Shown: positions 23,525 through 32,401 of the stretch, one piece after another | Layout of the letters: every line of letters starts with the position of its first letter | Position numbering within the stretch: position 1 is the stretch's first letter | Source: Cohnella xylanilytica | GTDB taxonomy: Bacteria > Bacillota > Bacilli > Paenibacillales > Paenibacillaceae | Assembly (NCBI RefSeq): GCF_014212175.1 | Contig: NZ_JACJVR010000032.1 | Span: 62,001 to 126,000, forward strand | DNA length: 64,000 nucleotides | Direction: 5' to 3' | Program-made: the position numbers and the translations under genes | The notes under the pieces: generated by a model | Told to the model about the DNA's origin: nothing | What the model saw: only the letters and a program-made list of their open reading frames with translations | Databases searched by the model: none

Positions 23525-25144
23525 TTATGGTTGCTGCTGCTGTTGCTGCTCGAGCTGATCCTCGAAGGCGTTCTTGTCGCCGATCTCGACGTTGATGTCG
23601 ACCTTCTTCCCGCCGCGAATGACGTTCAAGGTCACCTTGTCGCCGACGTTCTTCTTCTTGATCGCCTCGATCAAGTCGGTCGACGTCTTGTAGGTCTTGC
23701 CGTCCATGCCGGTGATGACGTCGTATTGGCGAAGATCTCCCTTATATGCCGGCGAGTTGTACAGAACGCTGTAGACGTAGGAGCCGCTGGCGCTGTCGAG
23801 GCCCAGCTGCCTTGCGATCGTCGAGTTGACGTCCTGCAGCGTCGCGCCGATGAACGGAACCGGCTTCGAAGGAATCTTCGTGTTCGTCTTCAGCTTATCC
23901 AGCACTTCGCTGATCGTGCTCGTCGGAATCGCGAAGCCGATGCCTTGCGCTTCCGAGCTGACGGCCGTATTGATGCCGATGACTTCGCCGTTCAGGTTCA
24001 GCAGCGGGCCGCCGGAGTTGCCCGGGTTAATGGAAGCGTCCGTCTGCAGCAGATGCTCGTAGTTGCGCGTGCCGTTCGTGTCCTGGATGCTGATCTCGCG
24101 TTCGTTGGAGCTGAGCACGCCTACCGTCACCGTATGGTCGAAGCCGTACGGGTTGCCGATGGCGACGACCCAGTCGCCCATGTTCGTCGCGTTGGAATCG
24201 CCCAGCTTCAAGGTCGGGAAGTTGCTGCCCTCGATCTTGAGGACGGCCAGGTCGAGATCGTAGCTCGAGCCGAGCAGCTTCGCCGTGAACGGCTGCTCGT
24301 AGCCGTTCACCGTGACCTTGATCTCGCTCGCGCCGTCGATGACGTGCTCGTTCGTCAGAATGTAGCCGGTCGAATCGAAGATGAAGCCGGAGCCCATGCC
24401 GCTCTTCTGTTCCTGCGATCCGCCGCCGTTATTCCCGCCATTGCCGCCGTTGCCGTTGCCGTAGTCGTCGCCGAAGAACTGGCGGAAGAACGGATCGTCG
24501 AACAGGCTGTTGCCGCCCGAGCGGTTCTGCACCGTCGTATACGTCTCGATCTTGACGACCGCCGGGCTCGCCTGCTCGAAGATCTTCGAGATGTTGTTCG
24601 GCCTTACGGTATCGACCGCGTTGGAGACGGTGCTGCTGACCGGCTTCGCGGAAGTCGCCTGCGTCGGGGACGATCCGCCCGCAAGCTGCGTTCCGGAGAA
24701 CCAGTTGCCGCGGTCCGCCGCGAACATCAGGCCGCCGACGGCCACGACGCCGACCATGAACGAGGCGAATACGGCGCGAAGCGACGTGCGGCGGCGGGGA
24801 GGATTCTCCCAGTGGCGCCCGTTGCCCGAGACGGTGAACGGACGGTATTCCCGGTTCGCCGGCAGGTGTCGGCCGGAGCCGTCCCCGCTGCCGGAGCCGG
24901 CGGACGAAGCCGCCCCGAACGGACCGTACGTGAACGTCGTCGCCTCGGTCCGGCTCTCGTTCCCGCTCTCCCGGCCGGAGACCGGGCCGTACGGGCGGTA
25001 CACCGTCTCGCCGGCATCCGCCGCTTCCGCTTCCGCGCGTTCCGCGGCGGGCTCGCGCTCTTCGGCTTCCCGATTCTCCTTCGACGGCTCTTCTGCATAT
25101 CGGAATCCGAACAAATCTTCCGGCTTCTTGAATTGATCACTCAT
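23525..25144 (-). CDS. htrA: HtrA/DegP-type membrane-anchored serine protease
   Basis: 539 residues. A long, charged cytoplasmic N-terminus (1-120) leads to one transmembrane helix (122-142), then a Ser/Thr linker. The trypsin-like domain has the triad His267 (TNEHVI), Asp298 (DLDLAVL) and Ser377 (PGNSGGP). A PDZ domain follows (about 430-520), and the protein ends in a run of seven glutamines. A Gly/Asn-rich loop lies at 228-243. These proteases remove or refold misfolded secreted proteins outside the membrane. Downstream is a two-component system of CssRS type; upstream are possible regulator repeats. Confidence 0.95.
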   Translation of the reverse strand: MSDQFKKPEDLFGFRYAEEPSKENREAEEREPAAERAEAEAADAGETVYRPYGPVSGRESGNESRTEATTFTYGPFGAASSAGSGSGDGSGRHLPANREYRPFTVSGNGRHWENPPRRRTSLRAVFASFMVGVVAVGGLMFAADRGNWFSGTQLAGGSSPTQATSAKPVSSTVSNAVDTVRPNNISKIFEQASPAVVKIETYTTVQNRSGGNSLFDDPFFRQFFGDDYGNGNGGNGGNNGGGSQEQKSGMGSGFIFDSTGYILTNEHVIDGASEIKVTVNGYEQPFTAKLLGSSYDLDLAVLKIEGSNFPTLKLGDSNATNMGDWVVAIGNPYGFDHTVTVGVLSSNEREISIQDTNGTRNYEHLLQTDASINPGNSGGPLLNLNGEVIGINTAVSSEAQGIGFAIPTSTISEVLDKLKTNTKIPSKPVPFIGATLQDVNSTIARQLGLDSASGSYVYSVLYNSPAYKGDLRQYDVITGMDGKTYKTSTDLIEAIKKKNVGDKVTLNVIRGGKKVDINVEIGDKNAFEDQLEQQQQQQP

Positions 25145-25277
25145 CGTCTATTCCTCCTCTAGTCGCGCGGCGCCCGGGTCTTGCGCGTCTTGGGCGGTCG
25201 CGATCTCCGTTCTGCTTGACTCTATCTTCGCTCGTCAACCTTAAAACTATATTAAACCGAAATGAGCCGAAACTAAA

Positions 25278-25297
25278 AAGATGAACGGAAGATGAAC
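25278..25297 (-). promoter_or_regulatory. Direct repeats upstream of htrA, candidate response-regulator site
   Basis: GTTCATCTT occurs twice with an 11-base period on the minus strand, directly upstream of a weak -35 and a TAATAT -10. One helical turn between half-sites at this position is typical for OmpR-family activators. Which regulator binds is inferred. Confidence 0.5.
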
Positions 25298-25316
25298 GAC
25301 GGCGCCGGATTTCCAG

Positions 25317-25352
25317 AAAAGGCGGCGCCCCCCGGTGGGCCCGGAGGGCGCT
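25317..25352 (-). terminator. Terminator of the YugN-like gene
   Basis: A GC-rich stem, GCGCCCTCCGG against CCGGGGGGCGC, followed on the minus strand by CGCCTTTTC. Confidence 0.65.
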
Positions 25353-25368
25353 CGCATCCGCCGCCGCT

Positions 25369-25782
25369 TCAGGCGGGATAAATTCTCTCTACCTCTTCCA
25401 GGCGTTCGCGGGCTTCGTCGATCCATCTGGGCTCGATATCGGCGTCGGGCTCGACCGGATCCTGGAATTGATCGAACACGGCCCCGAACGTCCGGGGCTG
25501 GGCTTCGGCGTCCAACCCTTCGTTATACAAGTGCTTGAGCACGTAAGGCTCGTCGAACCGGATCTTCGCGTCGTTCTCGGCCGTCTCGCCGTCGAGATTC
25601 CCGTTCGTCACGCGGAACGGAAGGCGCAGCCATACCTTGTTCCCTTCGTCGAGGGCGCAGTCGAACGAACCGCGGTCGTACTCCCATGCCCCTCCGAGCG
25701 CGAAGCCTCTCTCGGCCAGCGCGCTCCGGACGGGAGCGAATTCCTGTTCCTGGCCGGTCAATCGGGACTGCAGCGGATGCAC
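25369..25782 (-). CDS. YugN-like family protein
   Basis: 137 residues, soluble and acidic. The order of elements agrees with the YugN-like family of Bacilli: LRLPFRVTNGNLDG, then DEPYVLKHLYNEGLD, and a C-terminal helix EARERLEEVERIYPA. Function unknown. It is a single gene with its own terminator, between liaR and htrA. Confidence 0.85.
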   Translation of the reverse strand: MHPLQSRLTGQEQEFAPVRSALAERGFALGGAWEYDRGSFDCALDEGNKVWLRLPFRVTNGNLDGETAENDAKIRFDEPYVLKHLYNEGLDAEAQPRTFGAVFDQFQDPVEPDADIEPRWIDEARERLEEVERIYPA

Positions 25783-25830
25783 GGACAGTCCTCCCTTTTT
25801 ATCTTTAGCGTAACCGTTTTTTACGCAAGT

Positions 25831-25859
25831 TATCCCTTTCCGCCCATGGGAAAGGGATC
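25831..25859 (-). terminator. Hairpin after liaR
   Basis: ATCCCTTTCC pairs with GGAAAGGGAT around a short loop. There is no good T tract, so it may be a processing or weak termination structure. Confidence 0.45.
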
Positions 25860-25881
25860 GAAGGGGGCTTATGTCCGTTCG

Positions 25882-26547
25882 CTATTGGGCCCAGCCTTTG
25901 CGGTGGGCGTAGATGGCGAGCTGGGTCCGATCCTCCGCCTCGCACTTCATGAGCAGGTTGCTGACGTGCGTCTTGACCGTCTTGATGCTGATGTGCAGCT
26001 CGTCTCCGATCTCCTTGTTCGACTTGCCCTCCGCGATCAAGAGAAGCACCTCGCGCTCCCGCTCCGTCAGCCCTTCGTCTTCCTCCTGGACCGAGCGGCG
26101 CCTGAGGCCGCGGGTGAGCGCCTGCGACACTTCCCCGCTCATGACCGGCATGCTGCGCATCGCGCCTTGCATCGCGTAGATCAACTCGTCCGCGGACACG
26201 GTCTTGAGCACGTAGCTGACCGCTCCCGCTTCGATCGCTTCGACGACTTTGTCGTCCTCGAGGAAGCTCGTCAGAATGACGATGCGCAGACCGGGATATC
26301 TCTCGAGCAGCGCCCGCGTCGCCTCGACGCCGTTCATGTCGGGCATCATCAGGTCCATGAGCACGAGCTGGGGCATCTTGCCGCCGTACCCTCCGTTAGC
26401 GAGGGCGTCCAGCGCTTCCTTCCCGCTCGACGCCTCGCCGATGACGGAGAAGCGCGGGTCCAGCATCAGATACGTTCGCAGGCCCGTTCTTACCATTTCG
26501 TGATCGTCCACGATCAGCACGTTGCATGCGGTAGCTTCGGCATTCAT
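25882..26547 (-). CDS. liaR: NarL-family response regulator LiaR
   Basis: 221 residues. The receiver has Asp14-Asp15, phospho-Asp65 (LMDLMMPD) and a C-terminal LuxR-type helix-turn-helix from about 155 (LTEREREVLLLIAEGKSNKEIG). The sequence resembles LiaR/VraR, which responds to cell-wall-active antibiotics. It is the third gene of a liaF-liaS-liaR string; AAAGGAG precedes the ATG. Confidence 0.94.
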   Translation of the reverse strand: MNAEATACNVLIVDDHEMVRTGLRTYLMLDPRFSVIGEASSGKEALDALANGGYGGKMPQLVLMDLMMPDMNGVEATRALLERYPGLRIVILTSFLEDDKVVEAIEAGAVSYVLKTVSADELIYAMQGAMRSMPVMSGEVSQALTRGLRRRSVQEEDEGLTEREREVLLLIAEGKSNKEIGDELHISIKTVKTHVSNLLMKCEAEDRTQLAIYAHRKGWAQ

Positions 26548-26595
26548 TCTACTGGCTCCTTTTGGGGTTGAAAATGTAGGAATGTCGGAGATCCG

Positions 26596-27603
26596 TCAAA
26601 ATTTGGGGACCCAGACGCGGACGCGCGTGCCGGAGCCCGGCTTCGTCACGATCTCCGCCTCGCCGCCCAGCTTCTGCGCCCTCTCCTGCATCGTGGACAG
26701 GCCGTAGGTTCCGGCTCGCACTTGCTCCGCCTTGAAGCCCGAGCCGTCGTCCTCGATCTGCAGCGAGATGCGGCTGTCCGTCTCTCCGAGCATGAGACGG
26801 ACTTCCTTGGCGTCCGCATGTTTGACGACGTTGGCCATCGCTTCCTGGATGATCAGGAACATCTGATGCTCCTTCGCTTCCGTCAGCTCCACGTCGGATT
26901 GAATCTCGAGCGTGCCCTGCAGACCGTTCTGACGGCAGTAGTCCGGGAACCAGCGGTCTAGCGCCTCGTGCAGCGTCCGTCCCTGAAGCTCCATCGGGCG
27001 AAGCTGCGCGATGAGGCCCCGCATCTGCCGCTGGGCGGACGAGGACATGACGATCAGCTGCTCCATCACCTTGCGCCCTTGTTCGGCGTCCAGCTCCATC
27101 AGCTTCGGAAGGGAGGAGGACGCCATGTGCAGGGCGAACAGCTGCTGGCTGACCGTATCGTGCAGGTCGCGCGCCAGACGGCGGCGTTCCTCTTGAACGG
27201 CCGCTTCGAGCGCCGGAGCCTCTTCCATGACTCGCTGCTCCCCAAGCTGCTGGAGCAGCTTCATCCGGGATTCCAGCTTCGCGACCATCGCGTTGAAGTC
27301 CTGGTACGTCTCCGCGAAGGCGTCTCCCTGGATGTCCGGAAGCCGGACGCTCCAGTTGTTCGCCGCGGCCTGCTTCATCGCCAGCTGGAGCTGATCGATC
27401 CGCCTCTGCGTCCGCCTTCCCAATATATACGCGAAGGCGATATGGAAGACGATCAGCCCCGGCCCCCAGCTCATCCACCATTCCGGATTCGAGAAGTCGC
27501 CGCGCGTCGTTTTCCAACTGATATAGATAAGCCCCATCAAGACGGCCGACGAAGCGCCGGAGTAGAAGGCCCACTCCCACTTGCTGTTGCGGATCAGCCT
27601 CAT
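26596..27603 (-). CDS. liaS: Sensor histidine kinase LiaS
   Basis: 335 residues. Two transmembrane helices near 12-31 and 48-62 with a very short outside loop mark an intramembrane-sensing kinase. A linker leads to the HisKA_3 box with His148 (LARDLHDTVSQQ) and an ATPase domain with DDGSGF and GTYGLSTMQERA. It starts seven bases after liaF. LiaS is held inactive by LiaF until lipid II-cycle damage. Confidence 0.94.
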   Translation of the reverse strand: MRLIRNSKWEWAFYSGASSAVLMGLIYISWKTTRGDFSNPEWWMSWGPGLIVFHIAFAYILGRRTQRRIDQLQLAMKQAAANNWSVRLPDIQGDAFAETYQDFNAMVAKLESRMKLLQQLGEQRVMEEAPALEAAVQEERRRLARDLHDTVSQQLFALHMASSSLPKLMELDAEQGRKVMEQLIVMSSSAQRQMRGLIAQLRPMELQGRTLHEALDRWFPDYCRQNGLQGTLEIQSDVELTEAKEHQMFLIIQEAMANVVKHADAKEVRLMLGETDSRISLQIEDDGSGFKAEQVRAGTYGLSTMQERAQKLGGEAEIVTKPGSGTRVRVWVPKF

Positions 27604-27610
27604 CCCGGAC

Positions 27611-28684
27611 TCAACCTACCTTCGTCACTCGGACGTCGCCGATGAACGTGCTGACGATAAGAACGATCTGACGGGAGGCGTCGATATACCCCGGAGTCTC
27701 CACGTTCATCTGGTTGAACAGGCCTCCCCGCTTCTGCTCCATCACCTTGACGTCGCCGACCAGGCTGCTCGATACGACGCGCACCCCGACGGAGAAGTCG
27801 TTCGGCACGAACACCTTGACGTCGCCGATGAACGAGGAGACGTAGATCTTCGTCTCGCCGAGAGGAATCTGCGCGCGGGTAAGGTCCAGCTTCGTGTCCC
27901 CGATGAAATGGGAGATGCTCATCGGGCGAAGCTCGAAATAATCCTGCCCGATGACGAAGTCGCCGATGAACCGGCTGTGGTCCTCGCGCCCGTACTCCTG
28001 GTAGCCGCTCTTCCACGGCGGCTGGTGGTGTTCCTTCCAATATTGATGCTTCCAGTGGCGCCCTTCCTTGGAACGGGGATCCCCGGAAGGCATCTCCCGG
28101 AACGAGGGACCGGCGGACGGACCGGACGACGGGGACGGGCCGCTCCCTTCCCCGAACGGAGGCCGCGAGCGGTCTCCGGCGTCGTTCTTCTCCTGCGGAG
28201 AAGGTTCGGGACCGAAACCGTACTCCGCGTCGTAAGGAGGAGGCGGGGGCGGAGGCCCCATGTCCGGGCCCGGAGCCGGCGGGGGCGACGGAGGCGACTG
28301 GGGCGTCACGGAATTCCAACCGTTCGGCTCTTCCCTCTTCGCTCGGGAACGTCCGCCGCGGGTCATCAGACAGAGCCCGTAGACGATGAGAATGACCGGA
28401 CCGGCGAATCGGATCAGATCGCCGAAGTCCCATTCGACCCATCCCATGTTCTTGCCGAGGAAGAAGACGCCGACCAGGATGACGATCGGGTTCCACCAGA
28501 ACCCTCCCTGGCGCTGGATCAGCAGCCCTTGAACCCCGACGAGGATCAGGATGATCGGCCAGAAGTTGCGGAACAGCTCGCCGATGTCGATCGAGATCGC
28601 TCCGGTCTGGTTCAGCAGGAAGACGACCCCGCCCCCGACCAGGACGATCCCCCAAAATATTCGATGCAAGACGGATTGCTGCAT
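27611..28684 (-). CDS. liaF: LiaF-type membrane inhibitor with long proline-rich linker
   Basis: 357 residues, about 110 longer than B. subtilis LiaF. Four hydrophobic helices fill residues 1-105. A Pro/Gly/Ser-rich region (about 120-210, with PPSPPPAPGPDMGPPPPPPP) follows. The C-terminal repeat domain has several FIGD/VGDVKV turns. LiaF inhibits LiaS. The expanded linker is the unusual part. GGAGGA lies ahead of the ATG, and a TATAAT box is found about 80 bases upstream without a clear -35. Confidence 0.92.
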   Translation of the reverse strand: MQQSVLHRIFWGIVLVGGGVVFLLNQTGAISIDIGELFRNFWPIILILVGVQGLLIQRQGGFWWNPIVILVGVFFLGKNMGWVEWDFGDLIRFAGPVILIVYGLCLMTRGGRSRAKREEPNGWNSVTPQSPPSPPPAPGPDMGPPPPPPPYDAEYGFGPEPSPQEKNDAGDRSRPPFGEGSGPSPSSGPSAGPSFREMPSGDPRSKEGRHWKHQYWKEHHQPPWKSGYQEYGREDHSRFIGDFVIGQDYFELRPMSISHFIGDTKLDLTRAQIPLGETKIYVSSFIGDVKVFVPNDFSVGVRVVSSSLVGDVKVMEQKRGGLFNQMNVETPGYIDASRQIVLIVSTFIGDVRVTKVG

Positions 28685-28847
28685 AATCGATTCCTCCGTT
28701 ATAAGCGGGTTGCTCTCGCGAAGCCTTCGTCGCTTAATTTCGTATCGCTAGATTCATTATAACGGATGCGAGCGGGATGCCACAGCGGCGCGGGGTGGAA
28801 TTCGGCCTCGGTCTGGAGACGGAGGCGGGGCGACACCTCATGTAATA

Positions 28848-28864
28848 TGTGATATACGTTAACA
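28848..28864. promoter_or_regulatory. GlnR/TnrA-type box upstream of amt
   Basis: TGTGATATACGTTAACA is an exact fit to TGTNA-N7-TNACA. Its centre is about 51 bases upstream of the predicted amt transcription start, the position from which TnrA activates nrgAB in B. subtilis. Confidence 0.75.
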
Positions 28865-28871
28865 TTATTTG

Positions 28872-28900
28872 TTGACATAGGTAACTCTCCACTATATAAT
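28872..28900 (+). promoter_or_regulatory. Consensus sigma-A promoter of amt
   Basis: TTGACA, 17 bases, TATAAT: a perfect consensus. The nitrogen box ends eight bases upstream. Confidence 0.9.
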
Positions 28901-28958
28901 GAGGGCGGTTTCGAAGATTCCATGTAAGGTTTCCACAATAAAAGATGGGGATGAACGT

Positions 28959-30236
28959 ATGCAGCTCTCCGATTTGTCCAACGGCCTCGATACGGTCTGG
29001 GTCGTGCTCACCGCCGCCATGATCCTGCTGATGGAAGGCGGCTTCGCGCTGCTGGAGGCCGGCTTCGTCCGTCAGAAGAACGCCGTCAGCATCATCATGA
29101 AGGTATTCGTCGACATCTCGTTCGGCGCCTTGATCTATTACGTCTTCGGCTTCGCCCTCATGCACGGCAAAGATGCCGGCGGCCTGATCGGCCTCACCGG
29201 GTTCAATATGGGAGGAGATCTGACGCATCTCCCCGCCAACGTCTCGCACGATACGTTCTGGCTGTTCCAATGCGCGTTCGTCATCGCGGTCATCTCGATC
29301 GTCTCGGGAGCGGCGGCGGAACGCATTCACTTCCGCGCCTACATCGTCTATACGATCGTTATGACAGGTCTGATTTATCCGATCTCGGGCCACTGGATCT
29401 GGTCGCCGAACGGCTGGCTGGCGAAGATTGGGATGATCGACTTCGCGGGCTCGGCCGCGATCCACGCGCTGGGAGGCTTCGCCGCTCTCGCCGCCGCCCT
29501 GTTCCTCGGCCCCCGGCTCGGCCGCTACGGCGCCGACGGCAAGGTGAACATCGTTCCGCCTTCCAACCTGCCTCTCGCTTCGGTCGGCGCGTTCATCCTG
29601 TGGTTCGGCTGGTTCGGCTTCAATTCGGGCAGCACGCTCAGCGCCACGAACCCGGGCATCGGGCATATCGCCGTCACGACGATGCTCGCTTCCGCCGCCG
29701 GATGCGCCGCCTGCATCCTGTTCACCATTCTTCGCTACCAGAAGGCGGATCCGCCCATGGTCATCAACGGCGCTCTCGCGGGACTGGTCGGCATCACCGC
29801 CGGCTGCGCCTTCGTCTCCGACGGAGCCGCCATTCTGATCGGCGCCGTCTCCGGCATCGTGATGGTGCTCGCTTCCGAGTGGCTCGAGAAGCGCAAGGTC
29901 GACGACCCGGTCGGGGCGTTCGCCGTTCACGGCATCAGCGGCAGCATCGGGACGCTGGCCGTCGGCTTGTTCGCGCTGCCGGGCGCGGCATCGCACAGCG
30001 GGCTGTTCTACGGAGGCGGCTGGCATCTGCTCGGCGTCCAGGCTCTCGGCCTCGCCGTCGTCGCCGTATGGGGCTTCGGCTTGACGTGGATCGCGCTGAA
30101 GGCGATCAACCTGTGGCGCCCCGTCCGCGTCTCCTCCGACGAAGAGCTCGTCGGGCTGGACGTCAGCATTCACGGGGTTCCCGCCTACAGCCGGGAGCAC
30201 GACTTCATCGAAGTCGACAAGCTGCGGGCTCCCTGA
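28959..30236 (+). CDS. amt: Ammonium transporter
   Basis: 425 residues with eleven membrane segments. Family motifs include the early LMEGGFALLEAGFVRQKN, FQCAFVI, GGFAALAAAL, WFGWFGFNSGS and the late FAVHGISGSIGT with its conserved His. It carries ammonium across the membrane. No glnK/PII gene (nrgB) follows, unlike the nrgAB operon of B. subtilis. The ATG at 28959 has GGGGATG upstream. The gene is followed by a hairpin. Confidence 0.96.
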   Translation: MQLSDLSNGLDTVWVVLTAAMILLMEGGFALLEAGFVRQKNAVSIIMKVFVDISFGALIYYVFGFALMHGKDAGGLIGLTGFNMGGDLTHLPANVSHDTFWLFQCAFVIAVISIVSGAAAERIHFRAYIVYTIVMTGLIYPISGHWIWSPNGWLAKIGMIDFAGSAAIHALGGFAALAAALFLGPRLGRYGADGKVNIVPPSNLPLASVGAFILWFGWFGFNSGSTLSATNPGIGHIAVTTMLASAAGCAACILFTILRYQKADPPMVINGALAGLVGITAGCAFVSDGAAILIGAVSGIVMVLASEWLEKRKVDDPVGAFAVHGISGSIGTLAVGLFALPGAASHSGLFYGGGWHLLGVQALGLAVVAVWGFGLTWIALKAINLWRPVRVSSDEELVGLDVSIHGVPAYSREHDFIEVDKLRAP

Positions 30237-30300
30237 GCCCGCAGCCGTCCGCCTGAGCCAGGCGACGTCCCTTCGCTCCACGGTAATCCCCCCATCCGAA

Positions 30301-30340
30301 TAGAAGAAGCTCCTTCGGCGAACCGAAGGAGCTTCTTCTA
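30301..30340. terminator. Perfect 18-bp hairpin between amt and the 116-residue protein gene
   Basis: TAGAAGAAGCTCCTTCGG and its exact complement flank a four-base loop. It has no T tract beyond the stem, but it lies between convergent genes and probably ends both transcripts. Confidence 0.7.
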
Positions 30341-30372
30341 TGTCATAGAGGCGACTTGTTGCCATCGCCGCG

Positions 30373-30723
30373 CTAGAGGTCGGAGATATCCACCGGAACC
30401 TTGCCTTCGAGCATCTCCCGGTAGCGCGCGATCTCGTCGCGAAGAAGCTTCGCCTTCTCCATCGGCTTCTTCACGTAATGGATGTATTCGACGGCGACAT
30501 GATGATCCGGCTTCTTGCCGGCGAGAATGCGGCGGATCGGGGACATCGATCGATAGGCTTGCTCCTCCTTGCGGATGCGGCGCTCGTATCTCTCGACCAT
30601 CTGCTCGATCTCGGCAATCTCCTGCTGGCGCTTCTCGATGAGAGATTCCAGAAACGAATACACTTCCGCATTCTTCCGCCGGGAAGAAGCGTTCGGCGGC
30701 GCGATGTTAGCCGATTCCTGCAT
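30373..30723 (-). CDS. Hypothetical coiled-coil protein, 116 residues
   Basis: A highly charged soluble protein. Residues 20-60 (VYSFLESLIEKRQQEIAEIEQ...) and 88-110 look like coiled-coil helices on either side of a central MSPIRRILAGKKPDHHV segment. It has no membrane helix and no known motif. The upstream AGGTGAT is a weak ribosome binding site. I do not recognise the family. Confidence 0.65.
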   Translation of the reverse strand: MQESANIAPPNASSRRKNAEVYSFLESLIEKRQQEIAEIEQMVERYERRIRKEEQAYRSMSPIRRILAGKKPDHHVAVEYIHYVKKPMEKAKLLRDEIARYREMLEGKVPVDISDL

Positions 30724-30816
30724 GAGATATCACCTGTCTATTCCCGTTAACTTTTGTGACACTTAAACATATTGTACAGGAAAAAGACCGGTTTGAGAAT
30801 CTCTATGTCAGGTATT

Positions 30817-32268
30817 TTAGTTAGAAACGACAATGTCGATGCCGATCACGCCGATCGGCTGCCGTTCCGGCCCTCTCAGCGGCACCGAGACGGTAATGCA
30901 GGGGCGCTTCGTAATGGCGGACAGGTAGACGTCGGAGACGAAGGTCTCCCCTTCCATCGCCCGGCGCCACCATTCCCGGCCCTTCGCGTTCAGCAGTCCC
31001 GCTTCCGGCTGCGAGAAGACGAAGGAGCCGTCGCTCCGGTTCGACCAGACGGCTTCCACTCCGTCGACGCGCGAGAGCCGCGCGCCGAGAACGCGGCGAT
31101 GGACCGACTCGTCCAGCTCTGCCAGGGCGGGGTCCTCGGCGGCTTCCGCGAGCCGGGCGATCCACCGGGTCGCGTCCGTCGCGCCCCGCTCGCCCCATAC
31201 GCGGCCGCCGGCCTGCTGCACGGCGGCGGCGAGCTCGTCCGCGGCGTGCTTCACCTCCGCCGACACCCTCCCCAGCTTCGCGAGCGCCTGCCTCTGCAGC
31301 TCGCTGTGGGCCAGCGCGTCGTCCACGCTTCCGACCATGCGCTCCACCGAGTCGACGACGTCCTTCAGCATCCCGTTCGCCGAAGCCGTCCGTTCCGCCT
31401 GCTCGACCGTCGCGGCGAGCGTCTGCCCGACCTGCCCGTCCACCTTCACGATGTGATTGAAGATGGAGTCCATCCGCTCCCGGTTGGCCCTCATCTCTTC
31501 CAGGCCGCGCGAGACCGACCGCTTCTCCCGGTCGACCGAGGCGACGACCTGGCGAATGCCTTCCTCGATGTCCTGCACGACGGTGGAGGAGCGCTTGACG
31601 GCGTTCCCGCTCTGCTCGGCCAGCTTGCGGATCTCCCCGGCGACGACGGAGAAGCCCCGTCCGTATTCGCCGGCATGCGCCGCTTCGATCGCCGCGTTCA
31701 GCGCGAGCAGCGACGTCTGGGCGACGATCTCCTGGATGAGGGCGTTCATCTCGCCGATCTTGGAGGCTTGCTCGATCAACGCGCGGATCCTCTCCTCCAT
31801 CGTGCCGTGGTGAAGCGCCAGGTCGTTCATGACTTCGTCCGTCTGGTGCAGGGAACGGGCCACCTCGATGACGACGTCCTTCGCTTCCCGGCTCCGGGCG
31901 CTCATCTCCTCCGAGGTCGCGCGAATCTGCTCCGACGAGGCGGCGACTTCCTGAAGCGCGGAGAACGACTGCTCCAGCCGTTCGGCCGCGCCGCGGCTGT
32001 TCCTCCGGAGAAGCTGCTCCTGTTCGGCGGCATGCCGGGCGATCTCCTCCAGCTGCCCCATGCTGGAATCGACTTCCGCCACGGCCGCCTGCAGCCGGTC
32101 GGACGTGACGACCGCCTCTTCGATGACATGCCTCAGCGCTTCCCGGTTCGCGCCGCCCGGTTCCGCATTCGTATCCGCTCCCGTCGATGCCGCACCTTCC
32201 GGCTCCGTCGCCTTCGCGATGCGGACGACGTTGCCGCGATCCCTTCTCCAACGCTGCCACTGCGCCAT
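30817..32268 (-). CDS. Soluble methyl-accepting chemotaxis-type protein with C-terminal sensor
   Basis: About 483 residues without any transmembrane helix. A coiled coil leads to the MCP signalling tip ([37 protein letters not shown]-like). After the returning helix come about 130 residues resembling a PAS/Cache-type ligand domain, ending [12 protein letters not shown]. The ATG at 32268 is preferred since CGGGGG precedes it; an ATG six codons earlier has no site. This order, signalling first and sensor last, fits a cytoplasmic receptor. Ligand unknown. An ECF sigma factor lies upstream on the same strand. Confidence 0.85.
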   Translation of the reverse strand: MAQWQRWRRDRGNVVRIAKATEPEGAASTGADTNAEPGGANREALRHVIEEAVVTSDRLQAAVAEVDSSMGQLEEIARHAAEQEQLLRRNSRGAAERLEQSFSALQEVAASSEQIRATSEEMSARSREAKDVVIEVARSLHQTDEVMNDLALHHGTMEERIRALIEQASKIGEMNALIQEIVAQTSLLALNAAIEAAHAGEYGRGFSVVAGEIRKLAEQSGNAVKRSSTVVQDIEEGIRQVVASVDREKRSVSRGLEEMRANRERMDSIFNHIVKVDGQVGQTLAATVEQAERTASANGMLKDVVDSVERMVGSVDDALAHSELQRQALAKLGRVSAEVKHAADELAAAVQQAGGRVWGERGATDATRWIARLAEAAEDPALAELDESVHRRVLGARLSRVDGVEAVWSNRSDGSFVFSQPEAGLLNAKGREWWRRAMEGETFVSDVYLSAITKRPCITVSVPLRGPERQPIGVIGIDIVVSN

Positions 32269-32343
32269 ATCCATCCCCCGATTCATGACGATCTATCCGG
32301 CAAAATGTAAGAATTTCTCACATTATACTCCGAAAATAGGCAT

Positions 32344-32370
32344 AAAGAAAGAGGGAGCCATCGTCCCTCC
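32344..32370 (-). terminator. Terminator of the ECF sigma gene
   Basis: GGAGGGA and TCCCTC arms with a short loop, then TTTCTTT on the minus strand. Confidence 0.6.
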
Positions 32371-32401
32371 TTCATCCGATCGTATATAGGCCGCAGCCCT
32401 T

